In this document: piece after piece, positions 33,778 to 42,014 of the stretch
Layout of the letters: every line of letters starts with the position of its first letter
Position numbering within the stretch: position 1 is the first letter of the stretch
Source of the DNA: an uncultured Roseburia sp.
GTDB lineage: Bacteria; Bacillota; Clostridia; Lachnospirales; Lachnospiraceae
Direction of reading: 5' to 3'
Length of the DNA stretch: 45,811 nucleotides
Assembly (NCBI GenBank): GCA_947642555.1
Contig: CANRSX010000038.1
Coordinates: 1-45,811, forward strand
Program-made: the position numbers and the translations under genes
The notes under the pieces: model-generated
Told to the model about the DNA's origin: nothing
The model's input: only the letters and a program-made list of their open reading frames with translations
Databases searched by the model: none

Positions 33778-35383
33778 TGTCTGTTCTCTCCACCACCTCA
33801 GAGAGCCGGACGACGATAAAATCCTCCGCCGCCTGCACGGAGCCCTCCGCCGGGAAATCCGGCATCTGTGCCGCCCGTTCGACCGCCCGCTCCCTCTGCT
33901 CCTCTGTCGCGCTCTCATTCAGCCTGTTTTTTGTATATGCCTGCACAAATCCCACGATCCGGTGCGTTGCCCCGGTGGGATGTTCTGCGCTGTAATCCCA
34001 TTCGTAAAACGACCAGCCGTACATCTCCGTGCGGCGGCAGATACCGGAAAGCTCTGCCGGGCGATACCCCACAACGATCACGGGAACCTCCGGCAGGCTG
34101 CCGCCATTTACCCGCAGAAGCTCACGGATCAGAAGCTCGCTTCGCTCCGCGTCCTGCCGGCAGCGCACCTGATCCGTCCATGCCAGCCGGAACTGATACG
34201 CGCATTGTACGACAATCGTCGCTGCCACGCACAGCCACGCCGCCCGGGAAAGCCAGCTGACGGCACGCTGCGCTCCGCTCCCGGCCGGTTCTTCCGGGCT
34301 GACGTCATGTCCCGGCTCCCCGGCACGCCGCTCCCGCAGCCACCCGATCCCGTACATGCCAAGGAACGCAGCCGCCACCGGCAGTGCAAACTGTGACCGC
34401 GTCACCAGCATCTCCCCCATATAGATCGTCATCAGAAACGGGGCCGCGATCAGTCCTGCCAGCGCCAGCAGACGCCAGAGAAGATGCTTCTGCTCTGCAC
34501 CGCTGCCGGCACGCGCCTGCCTCCATATCACAGGAAGCGCGATCAGCACAAGGATCACACCCGCCGTATAAAAGGAAAAATTACGAGGCCCGTAACCGAT
34601 CAGGATATTTCTCGCCGTGCGTAGCACGTTTTTGATACACTCCGTCACCGGCAGCCTGCCCCAGCCCATCTGGCCATCCATATAGTCCGCGCCCGCCATA
34701 AACCAGGTATTCGCGATAAAGCGGTACAGCGCGTAAGACACGATAAAATGCGCCGCCAGCCCGCATACCGGGAGCAGATACCGCCCCGGACGGCGCTCTG
34801 TGTACACCAGAAACAGCGCCATGCAGACCGCAATATAATAGGTGGCCAGCGCCTGATAGGAGCCGAGGCCGATCACAAGAAACACGGCGGAGACCAGAAG
34901 CGGCGTGACACCGCGCTCCCACGCCACACACGCCCGCACCGAAAGGATCGCGGCGATCACCAGAAGCAGCATGGCAAGCGCCACCTCCGCCTGCTGCAGC
35001 GAAAAGTACACCTGAAAGCTCCATATCTGGGACGTGACATACAGCAGCAGAAATACCCCGTACGGGAAACGCTCCTGCCTTCCGGAAAAGCGGTACAGCG
35101 CATAGGCAAGCAGATTCGCCCCCAGCCAGAAAAAGAGCAGAAACATCACGCCGCCGGCCACCGGACGGTAAGTCTCAAGCAGGAGAAGCCGCTTTAACAG
35201 CACCAGCCCGAAACGCCCGATCGTAAGCCATCCCACCGTTGTCCCCGGCTGGTTGATCAGCTCCTCCGTGTCGATCCGTATCGTCCCTCCGAATACCAGA
35301 AAACCGAAACAGAGCAGGACTGCTGCCGCTGACGCCGCGACTGAAATCCGGTGTTTCTTTCCATACTCCCGCAGCATACGCAT
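33764..35383 (-). CDS. GtrII-like membrane glucosyltransferase
   Basis: 539 residues from the ATG at 35383. An adjacent GTG at 35386 fits the GAGGAA site as well. About ten membrane segments. The first outside loop has RIDTEELINQPGTTVGWLTIGRFG-like residues, the D-T-E and W-x-GR-FG pattern of the GtrII family, which transfers glucose from undecaprenyl-phosphate glucose to exported polysaccharide. The last 80 residues are soluble. Paired with the GtrB-like gene downstream, it would add a side-branch sugar on the outer face, as in serotype conversion. Acceptor unknown. Confidence 0.8.
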   Translation of the reverse strand: MRMLREYGKKHRISVAASAAAVLLCFGFLVFGGTIRIDTEELINQPGTTVGWLTIGRFGLVLLKRLLLLETYRPVAGGVMFLLFFWLGANLLAYALYRFSGRQERFPYGVFLLLYVTSQIWSFQVYFSLQQAEVALAMLLLVIAAILSVRACVAWERGVTPLLVSAVFLVIGLGSYQALATYYIAVCMALFLVYTERRPGRYLLPVCGLAAHFIVSYALYRFIANTWFMAGADYMDGQMGWGRLPVTECIKNVLRTARNILIGYGPRNFSFYTAGVILVLIALPVIWRQARAGSGAEQKHLLWRLLALAGLIAAPFLMTIYMGEMLVTRSQFALPVAAAFLGMYGIGWLRERRAGEPGHDVSPEEPAGSGAQRAVSWLSRAAWLCVAATIVVQCAYQFRLAWTDQVRCRQDAERSELLIRELLRVNGGSLPEVPVIVVGYRPAELSGICRRTEMYGWSFYEWDYSAEHPTGATHRIVGFVQAYTKNRLNESATEEQRERAVERAAQMPDFPAEGSVQAAEDFIVVRLSEVVERTDNDWW

Positions 35384-35413
35384 CACAACACTTCCTCTCT
35401 GTTCCGGTTTTCC

Positions 35414-36295
35414 TTAATCCTGCTTTTCTCCCCGCAGGTACTCGTCAAACGCATATTTCCAGTCCGCCATGCGGTATCCGTCTGTCAGCCGCATCATATA
35501 ATTATCCAGAATCGAATACGCCGGACGGTTTGCCGACGCCGGATTCATCTTCGCATACTGTTCGCTGGTCACCGGAATCACCTCTGTCTGCTTCCCGGCT
35601 TTCTCAAAGATCAGCCTGGCAAATTCCGCCCAGTTTGTATCTCCCTCACAGGTCGCGTGAAAAATACCGTAATTCTCCGTCGGCTCGTAATGACGGATCA
35701 CACGCGCAAGCTCCGCCGCGCTCGTCGGCGATCCCTGCTGATCGTTCACCACGCTCACCGTGTCATGATTTTCCGCGAGACGCAGCATCGTGCGGACAAA
35801 ATTCTTACCATCCCCGTACAGCCATGCCGTCCGGAAAATAAAATATTTCCTCGCAAAATCCCGCACAAACTGTTCGCCCGCAAGCTTTGTCTTACCGTAT
35901 GCGCTGACCGGGTTCGGTTCGTCAAACTCCGTGTACGGCCGGACGCCGTTTCCCTCAAACACATAGTCCGTGGAGATATGAATCAGCTTCGCGTCCGTCT
36001 CCGTCGCCGCGATGCTTAAGTTCCGCGGCCCGAGCGCATTGATCCGGTACGCAGCATCCCACTGCTGTTCACAGGCGTCGACATTGGTGTGCGCCGCACA
36101 GTTGATGATCACATGCGGTTTTTCCTCCCGGACAAACGACAGCACCGCACCGATATCCGTGATATCAAGCGCCTGATATCCGTCTCCCGCTGCCACATCC
36201 GTGCAGATGAACGCCGCCGTATCGCCGTATTCCGCGCGAAGCGCACGTCCCAGCTGCCCGTTGCAGCCCGTAATCAGAATCCGTTTTTCACTCAT
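35414..36295 (-). CDS. rfbD: dTDP-4-dehydrorhamnose reductase
   Basis: 293 residues. ILITGCNGQLGRALR at the N-terminus is the NADPH site; ISTDYVFEG, YGKTKLAGE with the YxxxK pair, and RTAWLYGDGKNFVRTM are typical RmlD motifs. It performs the last step to dTDP-L-rhamnose. It is separated from rfbB, rfbA and rfbC by the two gtr-like genes, but all four steps are present. Its start lies 5 nt after the HPr stop and its ribosome site is inside the HPr gene end, so translation is probably coupled. Confidence 0.95.
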   Translation of the reverse strand: MSEKRILITGCNGQLGRALRAEYGDTAAFICTDVAAGDGYQALDITDIGAVLSFVREEKPHVIINCAAHTNVDACEQQWDAAYRINALGPRNLSIAATETDAKLIHISTDYVFEGNGVRPYTEFDEPNPVSAYGKTKLAGEQFVRDFARKYFIFRTAWLYGDGKNFVRTMLRLAENHDTVSVVNDQQGSPTSAAELARVIRHYEPTENYGIFHATCEGDTNWAEFARLIFEKAGKQTEVIPVTSEQYAKMNPASANRPAYSILDNYMMRLTDGYRMADWKYAFDEYLRGEKQD

Positions 36296-36300
36296 ATCTC

Positions 36301-36564
36301 TTATTCCCCCAGCCCGTTTTCAATTGCCGTTACAAGCGTGGCAAGCGCTTCCGTCTCATCCTCGCCCTCGCACACCAGCTCAATCTCATCGCCGGATTTG
36401 ATACACGCTCCGAGTACGCTCAATACGCTTTTTGCATTCGCGATATTCCCCCGGTAGAGAAACGTAATATGCGCTTTAAACTGCATTGCTTCCTTACATA
36501 GGATGCCCGCTGGCCGCAAATGTAATCCTGTCGGATTTTTAATTGTGACTTTCTGACTTACCAT
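36301..36564 (-). CDS. HPr-family phosphocarrier protein
   Basis: 87 residues, standard HPr length. The active-site His15 is in TGLHLRPAG and the regulatory Ser46 in NAKSVLSVLGA, so both the PTS phosphotransfer site and the HPrK site seem intact. Crh-type paralogues lack His15. In most Firmicutes ptsH is next to ptsI. Here no PTS enzyme is near, and the gene is wedged between glmM (59 nt) and rfbD (5 nt). It may be a second HPr that links carbon or PTS status to amino-sugar and polysaccharide synthesis. That link is inference. GGAAGGATACG precedes the ATG. Confidence 0.9.
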   Translation of the reverse strand: MVSQKVTIKNPTGLHLRPAGILCKEAMQFKAHITFLYRGNIANAKSVLSVLGACIKSGDEIELVCEGEDETEALATLVTAIENGLGE

Positions 36565-36623
36565 ACGTATCCTTCCTTCCAGATATTCCGTTTCTTTCGT
36601 CTCTCTGCCAGGCAGAATGTCAT

Positions 36624-37973
36624 TTAAAGCATAATCCTTGTAATCAGCTCCGCCAGCTTCCGGGCCTCCTCGTCGATGACCTTCTGGTCTTTTCCCTCTA
36701 TCATCACACGCACCAGGGGTTCTGTCCCGGACGGACGGATCAGGACACGTCCCTCGCCGTTAAACTTCTTCTCCACCGCCGCAACCGCATCCGCGATCTC
36801 CTGGTAATCCATAAACTTTTCTTTTTTATGCTCCGGAACCTTCGCGTTGATCAGCGCCTGCGGCAGCACCTCCATCACCGACGCCAGCTCCGACAGCGGT
36901 TTTCCTGTGCTCACCATCACCTTCAGCAGATGAAGCGCGCTGAGCAGGCCGTCCCCTGTCGTATTGTCATCCAGGAAAATAATATGGCCGGACTGTTCCC
37001 CTCCGATATTATAGCCGTTCTCTCTCATGTTCTCTAAGACGTAGCGGTCCCCGACCTTCGTCTTTTCCACATGAATGCCTTCCCGCTCTCCCATCAGGGT
37101 AAACCCGAGGTTGCTCATAACAGTAACTACAATCGTATCCTTCTTCAGCGTGCCCTGGCTCTTCATATGAACCCCGCAGATTGCCATGACCTGGTCTCCG
37201 TCCACGAGATTGCCGTTCTCGTCCACCGCGAGCATGCGGTCCGCATCCCCGTCAAAGGCGATGCCGAGATTCGCCTTCTCGTAGACCACACGCGCCTTCA
37301 GCTCATCCATATGCGTGGAACCGCAGTTGGCGTTGATATTCGTCCCGTCCGGATCCGTGTGGATCGCCACAAGCTCTGCGCCGAGCTCCCGCAGCGTCTT
37401 CACGGAAGTATAGTGCGCCGCCCCCTCCGCACAGTCCACAACGATCTTCATCCCGGTCAGATCCACCGGCACGCAGCGTTTCATAAAAGCGACATACTCG
37501 TCGCGCAGATCAAACCGGTAGCTGATCTTTCCGACGCCGGAACCGACCGGAAGCACGACATCCTTCATCTGATTGCGGATCAGCTCCTCAATCTCGTCCT
37601 CCATCTCATCCGGAAGCTTGTAGCCCTCGCCGTTGAAAAACTTGATCCCGTTGAATTCCATCGGGTTGTGCGACGCGGAAATCACAACGCCGGCATCCAC
37701 CTTATGTCTCCTTGTCAGATACGCGATCGCCGGAGTCGGCATCACGCCCACAAAAATCGCGTTGGCTCCCACCGAGCAGATTCCTGCCATCAGCGCGCTC
37801 GCCAGCATTCCGCCGGATATTCTCGTGTCGCATCCCACAATGATCGTCGCCTGATGCTCCTGCTCCTTTGTCAGCACATATGCGCCCGCCTGTCCAAGCT
37901 TTGTCGCAAGCTCAATCGTAAGCTCCGATCCCGCGATCCCGCGGACGCCGTCTGTTCCAAACATTCTGCTCAT
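36624..37973 (-). CDS. glmM: phosphoglucosamine mutase
   Basis: 449 residues from the ATG at 37973, giving the classic start MSRMFGTDGVRG. An ATG one codon earlier (37976) shares the GGAGAG site. The arginine-rich extension to 38321 is not coding. Phosphoserine loop VVISASHNPMEFNG (Ser101), metal loop FDGDADRML, and GGEQSGHI complete the mutase set, with RPSGTEPLVRVMIEG at the C-terminus. It interconverts glucosamine-6-P and glucosamine-1-P for UDP-GlcNAc. The order cdaA-ybbR-glmM is conserved in Firmicutes, where CdaA activity is inhibited by GlmM contact. Confidence 0.97.
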   Translation of the reverse strand: MSRMFGTDGVRGIAGSELTIELATKLGQAGAYVLTKEQEHQATIIVGCDTRISGGMLASALMAGICSVGANAIFVGVMPTPAIAYLTRRHKVDAGVVISASHNPMEFNGIKFFNGEGYKLPDEMEDEIEELIRNQMKDVVLPVGSGVGKISYRFDLRDEYVAFMKRCVPVDLTGMKIVVDCAEGAAHYTSVKTLRELGAELVAIHTDPDGTNINANCGSTHMDELKARVVYEKANLGIAFDGDADRMLAVDENGNLVDGDQVMAICGVHMKSQGTLKKDTIVVTVMSNLGFTLMGEREGIHVEKTKVGDRYVLENMRENGYNIGGEQSGHIIFLDDNTTGDGLLSALHLLKVMVSTGKPLSELASVMEVLPQALINAKVPEHKKEKFMDYQEIADAVAAVEKKFNGEGRVLIRPSGTEPLVRVMIEGKDQKVIDEEARKLAELITRIML

Positions 37974-38070
37974 CATACTCTCCTTTTCTGTTCCACTTCT
38001 TCTGTCATTCTTATTATATGATACCGGCCTCAAAAGAATCTTCCTTCCGATTCCTGCACGGGCCGGCCCG
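37974..38070 (-). other. ybbR-glmM intergenic region with palindrome and -10-like box
   Basis: 97 bases. A perfect 12-base palindrome CGGGCCGGCCCG (38059-38070) directly follows the ybbR stop. A TATAAT-like box follows farther on, but no acceptable -35 lies 16-18 bases upstream, so an internal promoter is doubtful. It also holds the glmM ribosome site. Confidence 0.4.
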
Positions 38071-39570
38071 TCACTGTCCTGCATTTTCACCGTTCTGCGG
38101 GTCATCCGCCGTCTGATCCGCATCCTGCGCTCCGTCATCGCCGGCCGCGGTTCCGTCCTCCGCGGATGCCGCACCGCTTCCGCCCTGCCCGGCCGCCCCT
38201 TCGCCCGAAGCGTTCTCACCGGTCTGTGAGCCGCCTGCCGTCCCGCCGCTGCCGGATGCGGCGCCGCCCGACGCCGGAGCCTGACTGCCGGAGCCTGCCG
38301 GGGCGTCCGGATCCCGCTCAATCGTGGCCGGAACCGTCACCGGAAGGCCGATCCAGCACAGCTCGCGGTTTACCTCCAGCGTAACCTCCAGAACATGTTC
38401 TCCCGCTCCCAGATTGCCCGCGTCCGCGTTCCCTGTCAGGTCCGATACCGTCAGACCCTCCATCGCGCTCTGTGGCCCCCGGACCTCCACCGGGATCGTG
38501 GCAGCGTCGTAGGACGCCTTATAGCCCTCCCTTAAATTTGAAACCACAAGTCCGGCAGTCGGGACCTCAAGCACGCGGGACACCACAGGCTCCACGTGAA
38601 CCGTAACCTCCACCTTTGCGTCCGAATTCAGCACCAGCGAGGTTCCGGACGGCAGATAGGAACTGATATCCACCGTGGTCGTGAGATTCTCCCGGATACC
38701 GGTGATGTCAAGCACCTCCTCCGGCACCGTGATCTTATTTAACGGATTGAGCACCGGCGTCTTTCCCTTCACGCGGACGGTACCCGGCGTATAGGTGAGA
38801 TCCGTCATGACATATCCTTCCGCCGCCTCTCCCACGGTCGCAAACTCCAGCTGCACATCCTTCGTATTTAAAATCTGCGCGGAGACCGTCACGGTATTTA
38901 AGCTCAGCGTCAGCTTCGACGTGTCAACCACTTCCCCCTCTTTGTCATAGAGCACGGGAACCACGCTGTCCGTCACGTCGCTCGACATTCCGTCCACATT
39001 GATCGTGGCGGATGCCGTGTCAATCTGGCTGACAATCGACGCCGGCCCGGAAATCTTAAGCAGGTTCGATCCGACGATCTGAAGATCGCCGAGCGCGCAG
39101 CCGTCCGCCACCGTGCCCCTGGTATTCGCCGAGATCGCCTTCTGGCAGGTTCCCAGATCCTCGAGCATAACCTCCACATACTGCTGTCTCGAGGAAATCT
39201 CCACCTGATCGCCGCTGTATTTGGACGTCGCAATGCTGATCGGCACCCGCCACATCCCGCTCTTCTCGTCATACTCGATCTTCTCCAGATCCGCGGTCGC
39301 CGAAAAATCCGCATTCGACAGCTTCTCATGTACATTCCGCTTGGCCGAGACATTAAACGAGACCGTGTTGTCGCTGTCCAGCCACTCGTAATATTTTCCC
39401 TGAGAGGTAATATAATCCTCATTCGTCGGAAGCACGCTCGTCTTATACGGCCTCTTGATCATCGGATCGTCTATGTTGGCCACCACCATCCACATCACCA
39501 GGGCGGACAGCAGTGCAAGTATCTTAAGGCCGAGATTATTTATCAGCTTTTTTCCGATTCTTTTCAGCAT
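38071..39570 (-). CDS. cdaR: YbbR-domain protein (CdaR), regulator of CdaA
   Basis: 499 residues. One N-terminal membrane helix (about 10-32, NLGLKILALLSALVMWMVV) is followed by about four YbbR-type beta-domains on the outside, for example around GTVADGCALGDLQIVGSN and YVMTDLTYTPGTVRVKGKT. The last 80 or so residues are a low-complexity Gly/Ser/Ala/Asp/Gln-rich tail, unusual for this family and probably disordered in the wall space. CdaR binds and modulates the diadenylate cyclase CdaA in the membrane. Its start overlaps cdaA by 35 nt, which fits tight coupling. Confidence 0.93.
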   Translation of the reverse strand: MLKRIGKKLINNLGLKILALLSALVMWMVVANIDDPMIKRPYKTSVLPTNEDYITSQGKYYEWLDSDNTVSFNVSAKRNVHEKLSNADFSATADLEKIEYDEKSGMWRVPISIATSKYSGDQVEISSRQQYVEVMLEDLGTCQKAISANTRGTVADGCALGDLQIVGSNLLKISGPASIVSQIDTASATINVDGMSSDVTDSVVPVLYDKEGEVVDTSKLTLSLNTVTVSAQILNTKDVQLEFATVGEAAEGYVMTDLTYTPGTVRVKGKTPVLNPLNKITVPEEVLDITGIRENLTTTVDISSYLPSGTSLVLNSDAKVEVTVHVEPVVSRVLEVPTAGLVVSNLREGYKASYDAATIPVEVRGPQSAMEGLTVSDLTGNADAGNLGAGEHVLEVTLEVNRELCWIGLPVTVPATIERDPDAPAGSGSQAPASGGAASGSGGTAGGSQTGENASGEGAAGQGGSGAASAEDGTAAGDDGAQDADQTADDPQNGENAGQ

Positions 39571-40450
39571 CCTTCAGCCTCCTCTTCCACTTTTCAAATC
39601 TTGACGCCTCCTGCTCACGCTTCTGGATATATGCCAGCTTATTCTTTAAAAATTCCGCGTCCACATTGCGGTAAAGCTCTCCTCCCATCGCGATGGAAAC
39701 CTTTCCGGTCTCCTCAGAAACTACTATCGTAAGCGAATCACTCGCCTCACTGATCCCGACCGCAGCGCGATGCCTCGTGCCGAGATCCTTGCTGATCGAA
39801 AGCGAATCGGTCAGCGGCAGATAGCAGGTCGCGGAAACCACCCGGTCCCCCCGCACGAGGACCGCCCCGTCATGCAGCGGCGTGTTTTTTTCAAAAATAT
39901 TGATCAGAAGCTGACTGGTGAGAATGCCGTCCACCTCGATCCCGGTCTTCTCATACTCGGTCAGGACGATATCGTTCTCCACCACAATCAGGGCGCCGGT
40001 CTTCACCCGCCCCATCTCATAGCATGCCTTGACCATCTCGCCGATCGTCCGGTCGGAAAACTTCTGTCCGTCCCCCCGCGAGAGCTCAAACGGAAACAGG
40101 GCCGCGATAAAATTCTTACGCCCCAGATTTTCAAGCGCCTTGCGCATCTCAGGCTGAAAAATAACCACCAGTGCGATCAGGGCCACGCTTAAGGTGTTCT
40201 CGGCGATCCATATGATCGTATTCATCTCAAATACGACTGCCACACCCACAAACAGCAGGATCACAACAAGCCCTCTCAGCAGCATCCATGCCCTGGTGTT
40301 CTTGATCCAGACCAGCACATAGTAAAACAGGAAGGTGATAATGATAATCTCGACGAGATCCGTCGTGCTCATCTTAAGCGGGTACATATACATGGACAGC
40401 CTTTCCCACAGTCTGTTCAGTGTCGCGATTATATTCTGCACGAATTCCAC
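39536..40450 (-). CDS. cdaA: diadenylate cyclase CdaA (c-di-AMP synthase)
   Basis: 304 residues as drawn from a GTG at 40450. A GTG at 40441 has a better-placed AGGGAG (8 nt), so the true start may be three codons later. Three N-terminal membrane helices (about 30-98, EIIIITFLFYYVLVWIKNTRAW) precede the DAC domain with the DGA motif (194-196) and RHR (226-228), both needed for ATP binding and cyclisation. It makes c-di-AMP, which controls potassium, osmolyte and cell-wall balance. It is followed by cdaR and glmM in the conserved order. Confidence 0.96.
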   Translation of the reverse strand: MEFVQNIIATLNRLWERLSMYMYPLKMSTTDLVEIIIITFLFYYVLVWIKNTRAWMLLRGLVVILLFVGVAVVFEMNTIIWIAENTLSVALIALVVIFQPEMRKALENLGRKNFIAALFPFELSRGDGQKFSDRTIGEMVKACYEMGRVKTGALIVVENDIVLTEYEKTGIEVDGILTSQLLINIFEKNTPLHDGAVLVRGDRVVSATCYLPLTDSLSISKDLGTRHRAAVGISEASDSLTIVVSEETGKVSIAMGGELYRNVDAEFLKNKLAYIQKREQEASRFEKWKRRLKDAEKNRKKADK

Positions 40451-40454
40451 TCCC

Positions 40455-41459
40455 TTAATCTAATAAATCCTCGTCAATGTCCATCTCTTTTGCAAGCTGT
40501 TTTTTGGTCAGACGCTCCCCGTTATCACCCTTCCCCGCAAAACGTTTGACCTTTTTCTCCGAGCCGGAGACAAATGCCTTCGGGATCGCCCTGACATAAT
40601 AATAATATTCGTCATCTTCAAACTGAAGCCGCTCTGTCCTGGAGTAATCGAGATTAAAAAACAGGAACTGAATCACCAGCGCGATCAGCGCGCCCAGCAC
40701 GTTTCCGATCAGAACGCCGATGGTTTTTCCCGAGACGCCGATCAGCATATAACCGGAAATCAGACCGATCGTCTGAAACAGAACGCCGGAGATAATCGCC
40801 ACGGTCCAGGCATTCTCGATCGACATCCTGCGGATGATGTAGACGATGACAAGCGTCGCCGCCATGATGCCGATCACCAGGTACAGCTCCTTATTCCCGA
40901 CCAGCTGGTTTAGCGCCACCACGATCTTCGATACCGTATTGCCCTCCGTCTCATCCGTCGCGCTTAAGGCCGGGGCATTCTCCTTCACCCCGTTTAAGAA
41001 AAACCAGATCACGGTGCCGCAGATCATGGCAAACACGGACCAGACCTCACGGAGCAGCCCCATACCGACCGGCATGACGTACGGAATCTTCAGATGAAAA
41101 CACACCGGCATCAGCAGCACGTCATATCCGTGCTTCGGCGAAAAACGGAAATACACGAAATAAATCACGATAAACAAAAGCAGGGCCACCAGACATACCT
41201 CGAGCGAAAGCGCATACAGATCCGCGAGGATCACAGCCGTCACGAGAAATATCATGCAGTTCACCGGAAAAATCGAGCATCCCAGCGAAAGGATCAGCGC
41301 AACCGGCATCCTGCTGATGCTCTTCATATAACCGATATTGCTGTTGATCAGCGTAAACATCACAAACGCCACCACAAATTTAATCACCGGCGTAATGAAC
41401 ACTTCATTCTTTCCATAAAAGCGTATCATTTTCTCTTTTAGTTCTAATATGGTTGTCAT
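40455..41459 (-). CDS. polytopic membrane protein upstream of cdaA, function unknown
   Basis: 334 residues with about nine membrane segments over residues 20-275, then a charged cytoplasmic tail (KKVKRFAGKGDNGERLTKKQL) ending in acidic residues. The hydrophobic core contains YFRFSPKHGYDVLLMPVCFHL and two helix bundles that look like an internal duplication, a little like FUSC/ArAE-type exporters, but I cannot assign a family. It ends 4 nt before cdaA, and its GGGAGG site and position suggest co-expression. A role in membrane or c-di-AMP-linked transport is conceivable; nothing in the sequence proves it. Confidence 0.7.
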   Translation of the reverse strand: MTTILELKEKMIRFYGKNEVFITPVIKFVVAFVMFTLINSNIGYMKSISRMPVALILSLGCSIFPVNCMIFLVTAVILADLYALSLEVCLVALLLFIVIYFVYFRFSPKHGYDVLLMPVCFHLKIPYVMPVGMGLLREVWSVFAMICGTVIWFFLNGVKENAPALSATDETEGNTVSKIVVALNQLVGNKELYLVIGIMAATLVIVYIIRRMSIENAWTVAIISGVLFQTIGLISGYMLIGVSGKTIGVLIGNVLGALIALVIQFLFFNLDYSRTERLQFEDDEYYYYVRAIPKAFVSGSEKKVKRFAGKGDNGERLTKKQLAKEMDIDEDLLD

Positions 41460-41471
41460 ATCAGCCTCCCA

Positions 41472-41897
41472 TTATTCCCACTCTTTATGTTCCGGCATCT
41501 TCAGCCGTTCTTCACGCTCATACATCTGATTGATCTTTTTTAAGCTGCTGTAATATTTCTTTACCTTTTTGCGCCCCTCCGAATACTTCAGGTTGAACAC
41601 CACGCATGTCGCCCCCAGATAAATCAGCATGAAGACTACATAAATCGTTCCAAGTGACACCAGCGTGCCCACAATGTCGAGCCGGTTTAACCGCTCCATC
41701 AGCTCCTCCATCGAATACAGGCTCCAGAGCATCAGCAGGATCCCGAAACAGATCGTCCCGGTCACAAAGCTGCCCAGAAGCCGCATGGACACATAGTCCT
41801 TTCTCGCATACTGCGTCATTGGCCTGCACTCTTTTCCATCATTCGTATCAAACCGTGAAACCCGGATCAGATGCCGCAATCGCTCCTCATTCACCAT
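41472..41897 (-). CDS. small membrane protein, function unknown, first gene of the cdaA operon
   Basis: 141 residues with two membrane helices (about 38-60 and 76-100) and a basic C-terminal cytoplasmic helix (EGRKKVKKYYSSLKKINQMYEREERL) with coiled-coil character. The start is uncertain: the ATG at 41897 has AAAGGA rather far upstream, and an ATG at 41819 would give a 115-residue protein starting just before the first helix. It lies 12 nt from the next gene and about 80 nt behind the strong promoter at 41987-42014. No family recognised. Confidence 0.65.
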   Translation of the reverse strand: MVNEERLRHLIRVSRFDTNDGKECRPMTQYARKDYVSMRLLGSFVTGTICFGILLMLWSLYSMEELMERLNRLDIVGTLVSLGTIYVVFMLIYLGATCVVFNLKYSEGRKKVKKYYSSLKKINQMYEREERLKMPEHKEWE

Positions 41898-41930
41898 AGG
41901 TCCAAATCGTCCTTTCCCTGCCGCGCAAAC

Positions 41931-41949
41931 CGGCGGTTCCTCCCCGCCG
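41931..41949 (-). promoter_or_regulatory. leader hairpin with Shine-Dalgarno-like loop
   Basis: In the transcript leader of the cdaA operon, CGGCGG and CCGCCG form a perfect 6-bp GC stem with a 7-base loop that reads GGAGGAA on the minus strand. The loop matches a strong ribosome site, but the nearest annotated start is about 34 nt farther on, so its use is unclear. Confidence 0.5.
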
Positions 41950-41986
41950 TTCCTGTTTTTGCCCGCAGTTACGCATTCTTATCAGC

Positions 41987-42014
41987 ATTATATCACAACT
42001 GTTTGTATTTTCAA
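41987..42014 (-). promoter_or_regulatory. sigma-A promoter of the cdaA-glmM operon
   Basis: On the minus strand TTGAAA (42009-42014) and TATAAT (41987-41992) are 16 bases apart, with TGA before the -10 box (extended -10). The -35 box directly abuts the T-run of the upstream terminator. Predicted start near 41980. Confidence 0.82.

Noticed and set aside
33778..33918. Longer start for the GtrB-like gene.
   Set aside because: The extra residues are an Arg/Ser-rich shadow of the upstream membrane protein; the ATG at 33777 fits the GT2 family start.
37071..38021. A 316-codon plus-strand open frame opposite glmM.
   Set aside because: Antisense shadow of a clearly identified gene, with biased composition and no recognisable domain.
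37974..38321. N-terminal extension of the glmM frame.
   Set aside because: It is extremely Arg- and Pro-rich, runs through the intergenic region into ybbR, and GlmM begins at MSRMFGTDGVRG behind a good ribosome site.
41900..41926. Short TTG-started ORF (about 13 codons) in the cdaA operon leader.
   Set aside because: Too short, with a rare start codon and no comparative support; kept only as a remark on the leader hairpin.
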